From: Botryosphaeria dothidea
Taxonomy: Eukaryota > Ascomycota > Dothideomycetes > Botryosphaeriales > Botryosphaeriaceae
Length of the DNA stretch: 64,000 bases
Direction: 5' to 3'
Assembly: GCA_011503125.2 (NCBI GenBank)
Contig: WWBZ02000001.1
Span: forward strand, 5,456,001-5,520,000
The position numbers and the translations under genes were made by a program. Below, in pieces: positions 55,585 to 64,000 of the stretch (positions are counted from its first letter, which is position 1; each line of letters begins with the position of its first letter). The notes under the pieces were generated by a model that saw only the letters and a list, made by a program, of their open reading frames with translations, ran no database searches and was not told the origin of the DNA.

Positions 55585-57956
55585 CTAATAGTAAAAAGAG
55601 GTAAATTAGAAAGAATAGAATAAAGGTATAGCGTATAATAGTAGCTAAAATTATCTTAGACCTAAGTATAGTCTAGAAGCTTTCTAAGTAGGCAAGAATA
55701 AGGGCGCTAGAGCTACTAGCCCTACCCTAGTTTCCCCCCCTAAGGGGCCTAGATAGGTAGCTATACTATAATACCCTCTCTAAGATAGAAATTATTAGGA
55801 ACTAGTTCTTTCCTACTCTAAAGGATGCTAACCTTTTAGACCTAGCTAGGTTTATATACCTAGTACTAGTAGAAATACTATAGGACCTTACTAAGGAGTA
55901 GGTCCTCTATACTATTAAAAAGCTTTTCCCGGATAAAGCCCCTAGGCTAGATAAGATTATTAATAGGATCCTAAAGTAGTGCGCTTAGGTACTAAGTAAA
56001 CCTATTATAAGGCTATTCTAATAGTGCCTAGTACTTTTCTACCACCCTAGATAGTTTAAGTATTCTATTACGATAGTACTTAGGAAGCTATAAAGGGATA
56101 ACTATACTAAGGCTAAGTTCTTTAGATTAATTATACTAATTAACACGCTAGGTAAACTACTTAAAAAGATTATAGCGGATAGAATCTCCTAGGCCACTAA
56201 GACCTATAGCCTACTCCTAGACTTCTAGATAGAAGCTAGAAGGAATAGATCAGCAGCTACGGCTCTGGAACTCCTTACTAAATAGATATACACCGTCTAG
56301 GCATAGGATCTAGGCCTTATAGCCTCGGTACTAAGCTTAGACATCTTAGAAGCCTATAACTATATATCCTATAAGAGGCTCCTCTATAATATAAAAGTAG
56401 TAAGGCTACCAAGCTAGGTGGAAAGATTTACTCACTCCTTCCTATAGGGCAGGTCTATATAGCTCTCCTTTAGTGGTTACACTAGCCAATAGATTCTAAC
56501 CCCCACTAGGATCCCTTAGGGATCCTCACTCTCACTAATCCTCTACCTCTACTTTGCCTCTAACCTTCTTATAGAGCTTAAAAGGGGAAGTACCTTCCCC
56601 CTAGGCTTTGTAGATAATACTAATATCCTTACCTTTAGTAGGTTAACAGAATAAAACTATAGAGTACTAGAGGAGGCTAATAATACTTATGAGCAGTGGG
56701 CAGCCACCCATGGCTCTACATTTTCCCCAGACAAGTACTACCTTATCTACTTTACCAGAAGGCTACGAAGATTTAACATGGAGGCTAGGATTCAAATCCC
56801 TGGCTTTAGAGGCAACCCTAAGCTATAGGTTAAGATCCTTAGTATCTATGTAGATAGCAAGCTTAGGTGGGGACCCTATATTAGGGAGACTAATGCTAAG
56901 GCAACAAAGCAATGCACCTCTCTCTCTAGACTTGCAGCATCTACCTAGGGAGCCTCCTTTATAAAGGCACGCTATATCTATACTATAGTAGTAAGACCAG
57001 TTCTTACCTATGGCTGTGGGGTGTGGCATACCCTAGAAGGGACCCTAGGAGGGAGAAAGATAGCAGCTAAACCTCTGGAAAAGATTCAAAGCCAGTGCCT
57101 ACGTGTCATCTCTGGAGTATACAAGTCAATACCTATCCAAACACTAGAACACGAGGCTGGGATCCCCCCCCTATTACTCTATATGGATAAGCTCACACTA
57201 GCACAGACAATTAGGAGCAAAAAGGGACTAGTAGCTATAGTAGTTGAGAATACATGTAGGGACATTAAGATGATTGCTAGGGCTACACTAAATGCTAAGG
57301 GAGCTTCTGGCCTAGCTAGGAGGATACTACTAAGGAGGAGACTGGACTCCCTTCTCAACAGCTGCCCCCCTACAAGTCAAAAGTTCCCAGAGCGAACTAG
57401 GCTTCGTTTGGTAATCAGAGAGCTGTGGAAGAAGAAGTGGATAGAGAAAATAAGATAGGAAAGGAGAGACAAGCCAGTAGCCCAAGGCACATCCTGGAAC
57501 CCAAAAATCAGGCAGCTCCACAGTGAACTTACCAAACCACAAAGCACCCTCCTTACCCTACTACGAATAGAACACATTAGCCTTAAAGACTTTCTCTCTA
57601 GGCGTAAGGTACCAGGCTACCCTAGCCTAGCCTGCCCATGTGGTTGGCACAGGCAAACACCAAAGCACATTCTCCTATTCTGTCCCCAATTCCAAGAAGG
57701 CAGAGCACAGATGCTCCAACTAGCAGAAAATACAGACTACTATACCCTCCTATCAACAAGGAAAGGGGTCCAAGCAGCAACAAAGTGGTTTCTACGTCTA
57801 GGGCTGCTAAATCAATTCAGTTTGGCAAGAGAGATGGACGAGGAGGCCCAGGAGGTCCACTAGGAGAACCACTAGGAGGACCAGGATTGTAGCCAGGAGG
57901 ACCAGGACCTTGGCCAAGAAGACCAGCACCAGGGCACAGGAGAAAGAGAGAGCTAA
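55585..57956 (+). pseudogene. LINE ORF2 reverse transcriptase and C-terminus, decayed (outer copy)
   Basis: The frame resumes after the inner LINE. RT blocks are visible: LIILINTLGKLLKKI, SVLSLDILEAYNYIS, a TAG within IP-x-GSSLSLILYLY, and GFVDNTNIL, where the catalytic FVDD box has become FVDN. Beyond about 56,650 mutation is light: 57021-57458 is open and reads PLEKIQSQCLRVISGVYK, typical of the segment after RT in fungal LINEs. A terminal knuckle CPCGWHRQTPKHILLFCP follows. The frame ends at TAA 57954-57956 if the last TAGs are read as mutated codons. Confidence 0.75.
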
Positions 57957-58172
57957 AAGGCTAACACCTAGCTAATATAGGGCTGTTATAGCAGCTTCTA
58001 CCGGTAAGCAGGGAAAACGGAATAAGTAGGGGCAACTAACCTAAGAAGAAAGGAGGGGTTTTCTACCTAGAAGACCGGGTTTTTCCCCTCGTGTAAAATA
58101 TCGCAGATAGCCTACCCCGCATGGACCCAAAAGGGAGCTATATCGGGAAGAAAATGAATTTATCTATCTATC
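57957..58172 (+). other. LINE 3' UTR and TATC tail
   Basis: About 215 bp after the ORF2 end, finishing in GGGAAGAAAATGAATTTA and three to four TATC repeats. The same tail, with mutations, ends the inner copy. Such short-repeat tails instead of poly(A) are known in some LINE clades. Confidence 0.75.
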
Positions 58173-58186
58173 TATTGACTGCGCTT
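58173..58186. repeat. Right target-site duplication of the outer LINE
   Basis: Exact copy of 41757-41770. Its first bases overlap the TATC tail repeat, so the true duplication may be one to three bases shorter. Confidence 0.9.
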
Positions 58187-58582
58187 CCGTTATGCTTCTC
58201 CTCTAAGTGGTCTGCTGCAACGGTGCTGACGAAATGTCAGTTCTATTTCAGTGATGTTTAAAGAGGCTTGGGGAAGGTCTAGAAAGCAATTTATTTATTT
58301 TCATGTTGAGAAGACAAAGGGGAAGAGCACGTACAATTCTTGAGACAGTCCGTAGTCCACAATGTCTGTTGGCAAGAATTGCTGTTGTTGCTCTGGTTGC
58401 CGAATCTTATGATCACTTCGAGCTCCCCATTCAAGACGTTATCACATAAGCCAAAGGATTCCGACTCGAGTTTCAAGGTAGAATTTGTGATTGTAATGAC
58501 ACATCCAAAATCATCGTAATAAGAAGATATTGTTTCTTTTTCAAATTCGGCCAGATGCCGAAGGGGTATAATGCGGGACATC
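58187..58582. other. Intergenic region right of the transposon block
   Basis: About 0.4 kb between the right target duplication and the F-box gene stop. A 96-codon frame at 58581-58291 (minus) directly follows the F-box stop but has no motif and is probably 3' UTR. Confidence 0.5.
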
Positions 58583-60112
58583 TCACTCGATCAATATCTC
58601 CTCTTCCTCATCACTACTAGCATCATTTTCCTCCGAGTCACTTCCCCGGAGTGGTGTAAAGTAGTCCAACGTAGGTTGGTCCGGATGTGCTTGGTTCCAG
58701 TCCCGGGGATAGATGAGTGGAGGCTGACCGCCATTGATGCAGTAATCCATAATCGATCTCTCGTACGCGCCGCCTTCCCAAAACTCGAACAGACCGGCAC
58801 CACCGTTCTCTTCACATGTGGAATCCCAAAGTGACTCTACGTAAATATACTCGAGTTTGAGTATGTGTGGGATCTTCTCGATGATGGATGCCCATGAGCC
58901 TTGTGCTTTTGCCAAAGCCATGTCCACCAGGGACAAGTGGCGAAGAGTAGATGCATGGCGCTTGAAGAGATCAGTCAAGAGATGTTCCCGCGTGGTGAAG
59001 CTGGCGTGTAGAGTGTGCAGAGCCGGCCAATGGATGTCTCCCAGTATCTGCAATGGATCGTCCCAGCGATCATCTTCCCGGTCTTTTGTTTCCTCACTGT
59101 ATCCAAAATGGAGATTCTCCAAGCTCTTTGCCTCATGCAAAAATGCCTTCATACCACCCCCGATCAAATCTCGCCGATCCCAATTCTGATCGAATGATAT
59201 AAGCAGCTCAAGATGAGTGAGATTCCGAAAAGCTCGTCTCATATCATACACGCGGCTGTGGACCTCCAGGCTGCCGAGTTCCTCCGGCCATACGCTCGGG
59301 TGCACCAGTGGCAGTTTTGTCGACTGGCTCCAGAAGACGTGATTGCTGGTTGAAAATTTCAGAGACCGCACCGGTCTGCCAGTCCGTTCACACAAGGCTT
59401 TCAGCAGATGGGATATCTGCTGGGCACCATCCAAACTTACACCCAAAGAAGCCTCCTCATTGGAATCAATGAACTTCCAGTCATCCGGACCTTGCAGGAT
59501 GCACGGCAGTAATCTTCCCCAAACAGGACCATGGTTTTTCGGCATCCCCATCTCCTGCGTCAACACGTCCGCCGCCTCCAAATTCGGCAAATTGCAGATT
59601 GCACGCCTGAGGATGGCACTACGTTCCTCGCCCCACTCCTGCTGCTCCTCCCAAATGCTCTGGTAATCCCTGAAATACACATCCAAGTCCAGCTCGGGAT
59701 CCACCTTTGGAAGCTTCGTCCAGATAGCCAGCGCCGCGCTCTTCGCCTCGCGGTATCGCATGTCGCCGGACGGCAGCACCGGCAAGCCCCTCTGGAAGCA
59801 ATACATCTGATAAAACAAGCTGAACGGCGGCCGCATATCAATGCGCTCGGCATACTCGTCCCTGTTCTCGAAATAGGGCAGCAGCTCTCCGTGGTAGGTC
59901 AGGCGCTTGACCATCTTGTGCAAGTCCGCGTGGGCGGCGATGCTGCACAGCTTGCGCAGGCTGTCGGTGAACATGCCGATGTGCACGTGTTCGAAGATGT
60001 GCGGGGCGGTCAAGCGGGCCAGCGTCCTGCACGCACAGCGCAGGTGCTTCAGCGACGTGAAGTCGCACTCGTCGATGACGAGGTCGAGCAGCTCCTCCGG
60101 CAACTGGTCCAT
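58583..60112 (-). CDS. F-box protein
   Basis: Single-exon gene of 509 aa. The N-terminal F-box (residues 1-45, MDQLPEELLDLVIDECD then LKHLRCACRTLARL) should bind Skp1 and make this a substrate adaptor of an SCF ubiquitin ligase. The rest is weakly leucine-rich (for example FRNLTHLELLISFDQNWD, LRHLSLVDMALAKA), as in fungal F-box proteins that use leucine-rich repeats, but regular repeats are not clear. The C-terminus is very acidic (GSDSEENDASSDEEEE). The ATG at 60112 starts the F-box directly. Its 3' end lies about 400 bp from the transposon block. A 383-codon frame on the opposite strand is a shadow of its codon bias. Confidence 0.87.
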   Translation of the reverse strand: MDQLPEELLDLVIDECDFTSLKHLRCACRTLARLTAPHIFEHVHIGMFTDSLRKLCSIAAHADLHKMVKRLTYHGELLPYFENRDEYAERIDMRPPFSLFYQMYCFQRGLPVLPSGDMRYREAKSAALAIWTKLPKVDPELDLDVYFRDYQSIWEEQQEWGEERSAILRRAICNLPNLEAADVLTQEMGMPKNHGPVWGRLLPCILQGPDDWKFIDSNEEASLGVSLDGAQQISHLLKALCERTGRPVRSLKFSTSNHVFWSQSTKLPLVHPSVWPEELGSLEVHSRVYDMRRAFRNLTHLELLISFDQNWDRRDLIGGGMKAFLHEAKSLENLHFGYSEETKDREDDRWDDPLQILGDIHWPALHTLHASFTTREHLLTDLFKRHASTLRHLSLVDMALAKAQGSWASIIEKIPHILKLEYIYVESLWDSTCEENGGAGLFEFWEGGAYERSIMDYCINGGQPPLIYPRDWNQAHPDQPTLDYFTPLRGSDSEENDASSDEEEEILIE

Positions 60113-60782
60113 GGCAAGGGGCAGAGGCGGGATTCCTTGGCGCGGGGTGGGAGCATCGAAAGCAATTGGCGAGGAGGGGTCGGGATGAGGCCTGAGTGGC
60201 AGCAGAGGGCGACATTTGACCGTGGATTGCCTCTTCGGGACTGGCGGTTGTGTTACGTAATCCGAAATGAACAGTCACGTGTAGCTGGCGAGTACGAAGA
60301 GTTGCTGGCGCTCAGGGACAGGAACCAGCGCAGCACAGCCTGTTTCATCAGCGCAAGCTCCACTGCGCGGCCAACAATGCAGGGCCCGGGCGGCAGCGTC
60401 CGTCGAAACGCCTCCGTCCCATCCGCGGCGGGCGGCAGCGGGAGCGGGCGCTCCGATGGCCAGTTTGCTGTTGAGGTGGCACAAATTCCCCACAGCGGCG
60501 GCTGTGAGCTGGTTCGGAGAGCGCGGCGGTGCTGCCCTGCGCCTGGGCGCCGGTTGGCGCTGGCCAGTGACAGTCTAGATCGCGCTTGTCGAACGTGCGA
60601 ACCCTTGCGCAGCTGGGCCGATCGCCGACGCAACCAGCTTGCTGCTGTCGGAGCTTTCCAAGGCACTCAAGCCCTGACTTAAGTACCTGACGATCCTCCC
60701 TGCCTAGTCCTGCCTCCCCAAAGCCATTGTCCCCGAGGCCTGCATTCTCTGGCCTCCTCTCTGTCACTAGACCACTTCCAAG
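60113..60782. promoter_or_regulatory. Divergent promoter region, F-box and Smr genes
   Basis: 670 bp between two divergent start codons. GC-rich, with no gene recognised and no site assigned. Confidence 0.5.
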
Positions 60783-61791
60783 ATGGCGTCCGGATGTTCC
60801 TACATGGGCACTCGCCGTGAGTCTTGCTCTGTGCTCCCCGCGCTCTCACATCCCCGCTGATCCCGTCCCCGCAGCTTTCCACCACGAAAATCACGAGCGC
60901 GCCAAAGACATCGAGGACGAGTATGACCGCCTGCGCGACCTCGCCCGCAACGAGCGCCAGAAGCGCCAGGACTGCTTCGACCGCGCGCACGAGGCCTACG
61001 AGTCCGGCGACGGCGCGAAAGCCCACGAACTCTCCGAGGCGGGCAAGAAGCACGCCGCGAAGATGGACGAGTACAACAAGCAGGCCTCCGAATTCATCTT
61101 CCGCGAGAACAACGCCGAGGACCGCGTGGCCGGCGACGAGCTGGACCTGCACGGCCAGTTCGTCGAGGAGGCCGAGGACATCCTCGAGGAGCGCATCCGT
61201 TACGCCCAGAAGCACGGCCAGACGCACCTGCACGTCATCGTCGGCAAAGGCAACCACTCGACCGGCCACGTCCAGAAGCTCAAGCCGCGCTGCGAGCAGG
61301 TTTGCCGCGATCTGGGCTTGCAGTTCCGCACCGAAGACAACGCCGGCCGCATCTATGTCGACTTGACCGGCGGCGAGGCCCATCTGCCCGAGCACCTGGG
61401 CGGCGGCGGCCAGCGCCCCCAGAGCAGCTTCCCTATCGCTACTCACAACCGCCCCGCCTGGCAGCAACCCCAGCAGCAGCACCCGCAGTCCGTCCACCAC
61501 GAGAAGCCCCACCACGAGAACGGCCACGCCGCCCACGGCTCCTACGCCAACGTCGCCGCTGGCGAATCCGAGCCCCAGCACCACGCCCAGCCCGGCTACC
61601 CTGGCGCCCAGCAGCAACAGCCGCAACAACAACAGCAGCAGCAGCAGCAGCAGCAAGGTAACTATCAACAACACCACGGACAACACCAATTCCAGCAGGA
61701 ACAACAGCAACAGGACGTCGATGTTGATAAACTCATCAGAAAAGGGAAAAAAATTGCGCGGGCTCTCAAAAGCTGTTGCGTGGTTATGTAA
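60783..61791 (+). CDS. DUF1771-Smr domain protein with polyQ and C-terminal CaaX box
   Basis: Two exons, 60783-60816 and 60875-61791, give 316 aa (58-nt intron, GTGAGT donor). DUF1771 covers about 14-85 (HHENHERAKDIEDEYDRLR) and the Smr domain about 98-180, with LDLHG at 101-105, the VIVGKGNHS loop at 132-140 and AGRIYVDL at 168-175. Smr domains bind or nick nucleic acids; in fungi they are linked to RNA handling, so the role is inferred. The tail has a Gln run (61610-61656) and a basic segment KLIRKGKKIARALK before the final CCVVM. The last four residues form a CaaX box with Met at the end, a farnesylation-type signal. A possible 82-nt intron at 61658-61739 would replace this end by another one (separate entry). 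Confidence 0.88.
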
Positions 61792-61894
61792 GAAGGGGTG
61801 GAAGCCCCTCCGCCGGGCCATACCCAAGAAACTTCGCGCAGGCCACAGCAAGCAGAAGAAGAGCTACGCCGAAGCCGCCGAGTCGTCGTCTTAA
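61740..61894 (+). other. Possible alternative 3' exon of the Smr gene
   Basis: If GTAACT at 61658 is spliced to the AG at 61738-61739, phase is kept and the protein (323 aa) continues in another frame for 50 more codons with a Lys/Arg/Trp-rich tail ending SYAEAAESSS and a TAA at 61892. The branch site is weak. Positions 61740-61791 would then be read in two frames. No transcript evidence is available here. Confidence 0.35.
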
Positions 61895-63040
61895 AGTGCT
61901 TTTTGCTGCGTTCCGCGTTTGCATTTGCGTTACCGTCGTTTTGCCGTCCGTTTACCGTCGTTCTCGTCCTCGCTATCGTCGTCGTTTTCGTGTTTTAACC
62001 GCTGTAAATACCGTATCTTGTGATACCCGTTGTTTGAGTTTTTGGTAAGTCTGCTTTGGTTTGTATCTCTGTCTTTGCGTTCTGCTTGTACTGATCTTGT
62101 TCCTTTTTCCCGTCTTGAAGATGGGCGAGAGTCGATGTTCAGACGGAAACAAAAAGGTAAACGTATGTGGAGGATGCGTAACGGCTTCACCGACGATATA
62201 CGAATGAGGTTCGTGTATATGGAGGCAATGTTGACTGGTTCACTCTTGATATAGAGGACCATATCTCGAACCTGAGAGCTATTTGGAAGGGGCAGGTGTA
62301 TATATGTACTGGATGGGATTGGGACGGTTTAGAAGGATTTGGATTTGGGAAATCCCTCGCGGGTATTCGAGACGCGAATGTGAAATATTCTGCGTACCAC
62401 AATGAATCAGTTGATTCAAACCGCACACAGCAAGTGGGTGCCATCCTTGAAGTTTGCTGCTTGTTACATTTCTGATGTGCCCATGCTCCCGTGCTATTCG
62501 CTCGCTCGCTGAAAGACTGCCGCAGCATAATGTCGACTAAGCCTAAGGCGTTCCTCGTTGGAGATTAACATGATGAATCCATGGATCCATGGGTTCCTGT
62601 CGCTGTCCCATTGATCATACGGAGCGCTTTCCCACAAATTATGTGACGCTCCACTGCCAGTTTTCTTTTCCTTGAAAAGAAACCTCGGTCTTCCATGCAA
62701 GCTCATAAAAACATCGTATCCTCCGTAACCCGCTCGGCATACCGGGTGAGACAAATTCACCCGACTCGAAAAGGAGAAGCCCAGACGAAGGGCCAGGGGT
62801 AATACCCGAAAACGTTACCGCCATTTGAAAGAAAAAACAAAACGGAATCCCGATTCCTCGGTAACGCCGTACCACATGCCTCCCATCCGCGAGGATTTTG
62901 GTGGCTCATTCGGGTATTTGCTGACAGAATACCCACGCTGCGAATCAGAAGAAGTGCTGAGCAATGCTGCTAGGCTCCTTCGTGAAGAAGAAGATCAGTA
63001 GTGACTGCAAGAAGGTAATAGGAGAATCGACTCTTTCCCC
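61895..63040. other. Intergenic region between convergent genes
   Basis: 1.15 kb between the Smr gene and the APSES-type gene, with no gene recognised. The part just after 61895 is T/C/G-rich on the plus strand, consistent with a 3' UTR. Confidence 0.5.
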
Positions 63041-64000
63041 TCACTCCGGACTCGCCTCCAACACCTCGCGCTCGCGGGCTTCTTCTAGCTCGCTCAGAAT
63101 CTCCGGAAGCATACCCTCGACGTCTTCTTCCCTGACGCCGAGCGCTCCCGTGATGAGCCGCTTGTACTCGGTCGACCGCTCACCCATACCTGCGACGCTC
63201 AGATTCTGCACGACCTCATTCACAAGGCCGCGCCGCACCCTCTGCGCGTTCTCGAGACTGAGCGCCAACCGTAGCCTCTCTCGAACGGCGGCCTCGCTCT
63301 TCTCGTTCCCATCCGGCTGCCCGTCGGCAGTTTTTCCTGCCTCTATGCGTCTCTGGAGCTCGGACTTCTGCTCCAGCTCCATCAGCGCCTCTGCTTCTCG
63401 CGCGAGTGCCTCCAGCTCCTCGTTCTGTTGTCGCGCATCCTCTTCCCACGCCGGATCGTCCAACGTGTCCCCTATCACGCTGTCTATCTCTGCGACGCCC
63501 ATTTCCCTGAGCTGCCTCTTCAAAGCGTCGACTTCGGCTTGGCGTTTCCGCATTACTCGTTCCGCGTCGGTCGCTTCTGCGTCTTTTTCTACAAGTTCCT
63601 CTTCGTATGCCGACGCCAGCGACTCGAACTTCTCGTGTAATGTCGGAGCGATCTTCGTCATCAAGGTCTGGGCGGTCTGACTACGGAACTGATGTGTCGG
63701 TGATGCGACTTGCTGCAAGGCACTGCCATTCCGCAGGCCGGGGAAAGTTGTGCTGCCATTCAGTCCGAGTCGTCCATCTGGAGCGAATGGTGACGACGAC
63801 ACTCCACGATGTCGTCCATCACGGCGGCGAGCGTTCAATTCGCGGATCAAGTCGTCGGCAGTCTCGCCCTGGTGGTTGGGAATGTCAACAGCAACATTAC
63901 GCCCAAGTAGAGCCCGGACACATTTCCTTGCGCCGTTCCTCGCAGCGATCATGATGGCCGTGTCGCCATTCTTGTCCTGAGCGTTGAGAAGACGCGTGAC
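63041..64000 (-). CDS. Ankyrin-repeat cell-cycle transcription regulator (Swi6/Mbp1, MBF-type), C-terminal part
   Basis: The frame is open from the window edge (64000) to a stop at 63041, so 319 residues of the C-terminus are seen and the start lies outside. The first visible residues are an ankyrin repeat (NAQDKNGDTAIMIAARNGAR, then IPNHQGETADDLIRELNARR), as in fungal MBF subunits. Then a linker, TLMTKIAPTLHEKFESLA, and a long coiled-coil (about 150-300) with Glu/Arg-rich heptads that mediates pairing of the two subunits. MBF drives G1/S genes in the nucleus. Whether this is the Swi6-like or the DNA-binding Mbp1-like subunit needs the missing N-terminus. Confidence 0.8.
   Translation of the reverse strand, partial: VTRLLNAQDKNGDTAIMIAARNGARKCVRALLGRNVAVDIPNHQGETADDLIRELNARRRDGRHRGVSSSPFAPDGRLGLNGSTTFPGLRNGSALQQVASPTHQFRSQTAQTLMTKIAPTLHEKFESLASAYEEELVEKDAEATDAERVMRKRQAEVDALKRQLREMGVAEIDSVIGDTLDDPAWEEDARQQNEELEALAREAEALMELEQKSELQRRIEAGKTADGQPDGNEKSEAAVRERLRLALSLENAQRVRRGLVNEVVQNLSVAGMGERSTEYKRLITGALGVREEDVEGMLPEILSELEEAREREVLEASPE

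Larger units (their letters stand above)
41771..58172 (+). mobile_element. Outer LINE (Tad1-like), plus strand, full length but inactivated
   Basis: A non-LTR retrotransposon with a gag-like ORF1 carrying zinc knuckles, an APE-type endonuclease, a reverse transcriptase with a C-terminal CCHC-type motif, and a short TATC-repeat tail. It is bounded by a 14-bp duplication. Removing the inner LINE (with its duplication) and the solo LTR (with its duplication) leaves about 5.17 kb. The middle is strongly depleted in CpA and TpG and full of CTA/TAG, consistent with RIP; about 1.2 kb at the 5' end and 1.5 kb at the 3' end are much less mutated. The Tad1-like placement is inference from the domain order and tail. 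Confidence 0.88.

Noticed and set aside
58291..58581. 96-codon minus-strand frame directly after the F-box stop
   Set aside because: No motif, no splice sites joining it to the F-box frame; more likely 3' UTR.
59531..60682. 383-codon open frame on the plus strand across the F-box gene
   Set aside because: Opposite-strand shadow of a gene with an F-box; no motif of its own.

Overview
The window is nuclear DNA of a filamentous ascomycete, most likely of the Pezizomycotina (Dothideomycetes-like by general feel, which is inference). The evidence is short GT-AG introns of about 50-165 nt with CTNAC-type branch sites, compact intergenic spaces, typical fungal gene families (ENA P-type ATPase, GT62 mannosyltransferase, copper-fist regulator, APSES/ankyrin regulator, GMC oxidoreductase) and a transposon block carrying C-to-T changes at CpA of the kind left by repeat-induced point mutation (RIP).

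Layout. 1-2233: no recognisable gene. 2.2-12.8 kb (+ strand): secreted amidase, peroxiredoxin-like (PRXL2/AhpC-TSA_2) protein, class III alcohol dehydrogenase and a SET-domain protein. 13.3-15.5 kb (-): a six-exon GMC oxidoreductase, divergent from the ENA-type Na+/K+ ATPase (16.5-19.9 kb, +); the space they share holds a cluster of palindromes. 22.2-33.7 kb (-): leucine-rich-repeat protein, ribosomal protein L5, copper-fist transcription factor and a GT62 (Mnn9-like) mannosyltransferase. 34.2-38.7 kb (+): a predicted mitochondrial protein and a basic coiled-coil protein, both of unknown function. 38.9-39.1 kb: three GC hairpins, two with the same loop and compensated stems. 39.5-41.0 kb: KEOPS subunit Pcc1 (-) and a small protein (+). 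41.76-58.19 kb: nested retrotransposons. 58.6-64 kb: F-box protein (-), Smr-domain protein (+), and the C-terminal part of an ankyrin/APSES cell-cycle regulator (-) that runs off the window.

The transposon block resolves fully from target-site duplications (TSDs). A plus-strand LINE (41771-58172, 14-bp TSD) was invaded by a second, minus-strand copy of the same LINE (44609-55569, 15-bp TSD). That copy was in turn invaded by a minus-strand Ty3/gypsy chromodomain element (47757-53562, 250-bp LTRs, TSD AGTAG). A solo LTR of the gypsy family (43628-43876, TSD CTACT) sits in the outer LINE. With the nested pieces removed, the two LINE copies measure about 5.17 and 5.15 kb, which supports the reading. 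All are dead, mainly through TAG stop codons and altered catalytic motifs.

Gene models were rebuilt by eye from reading frame, splice motifs and family conservation. Exon junctions keep phase in every multi-exon model given, but none has transcript support here. No tRNA, rRNA or CRISPR array was found. The genes look like ordinary core and accessory functions (ion homeostasis, formaldehyde/glutathione metabolism, copper regulation, cell-wall mannan, translation, tRNA modification), not one cluster. The most unusual items are the double hairpin, a pair of 81-bp inverted-repeat elements, the palindromic ENA/GMC promoter, and an Smr protein whose C-terminus can end in a CaaX box or in a different splice-dependent tail.
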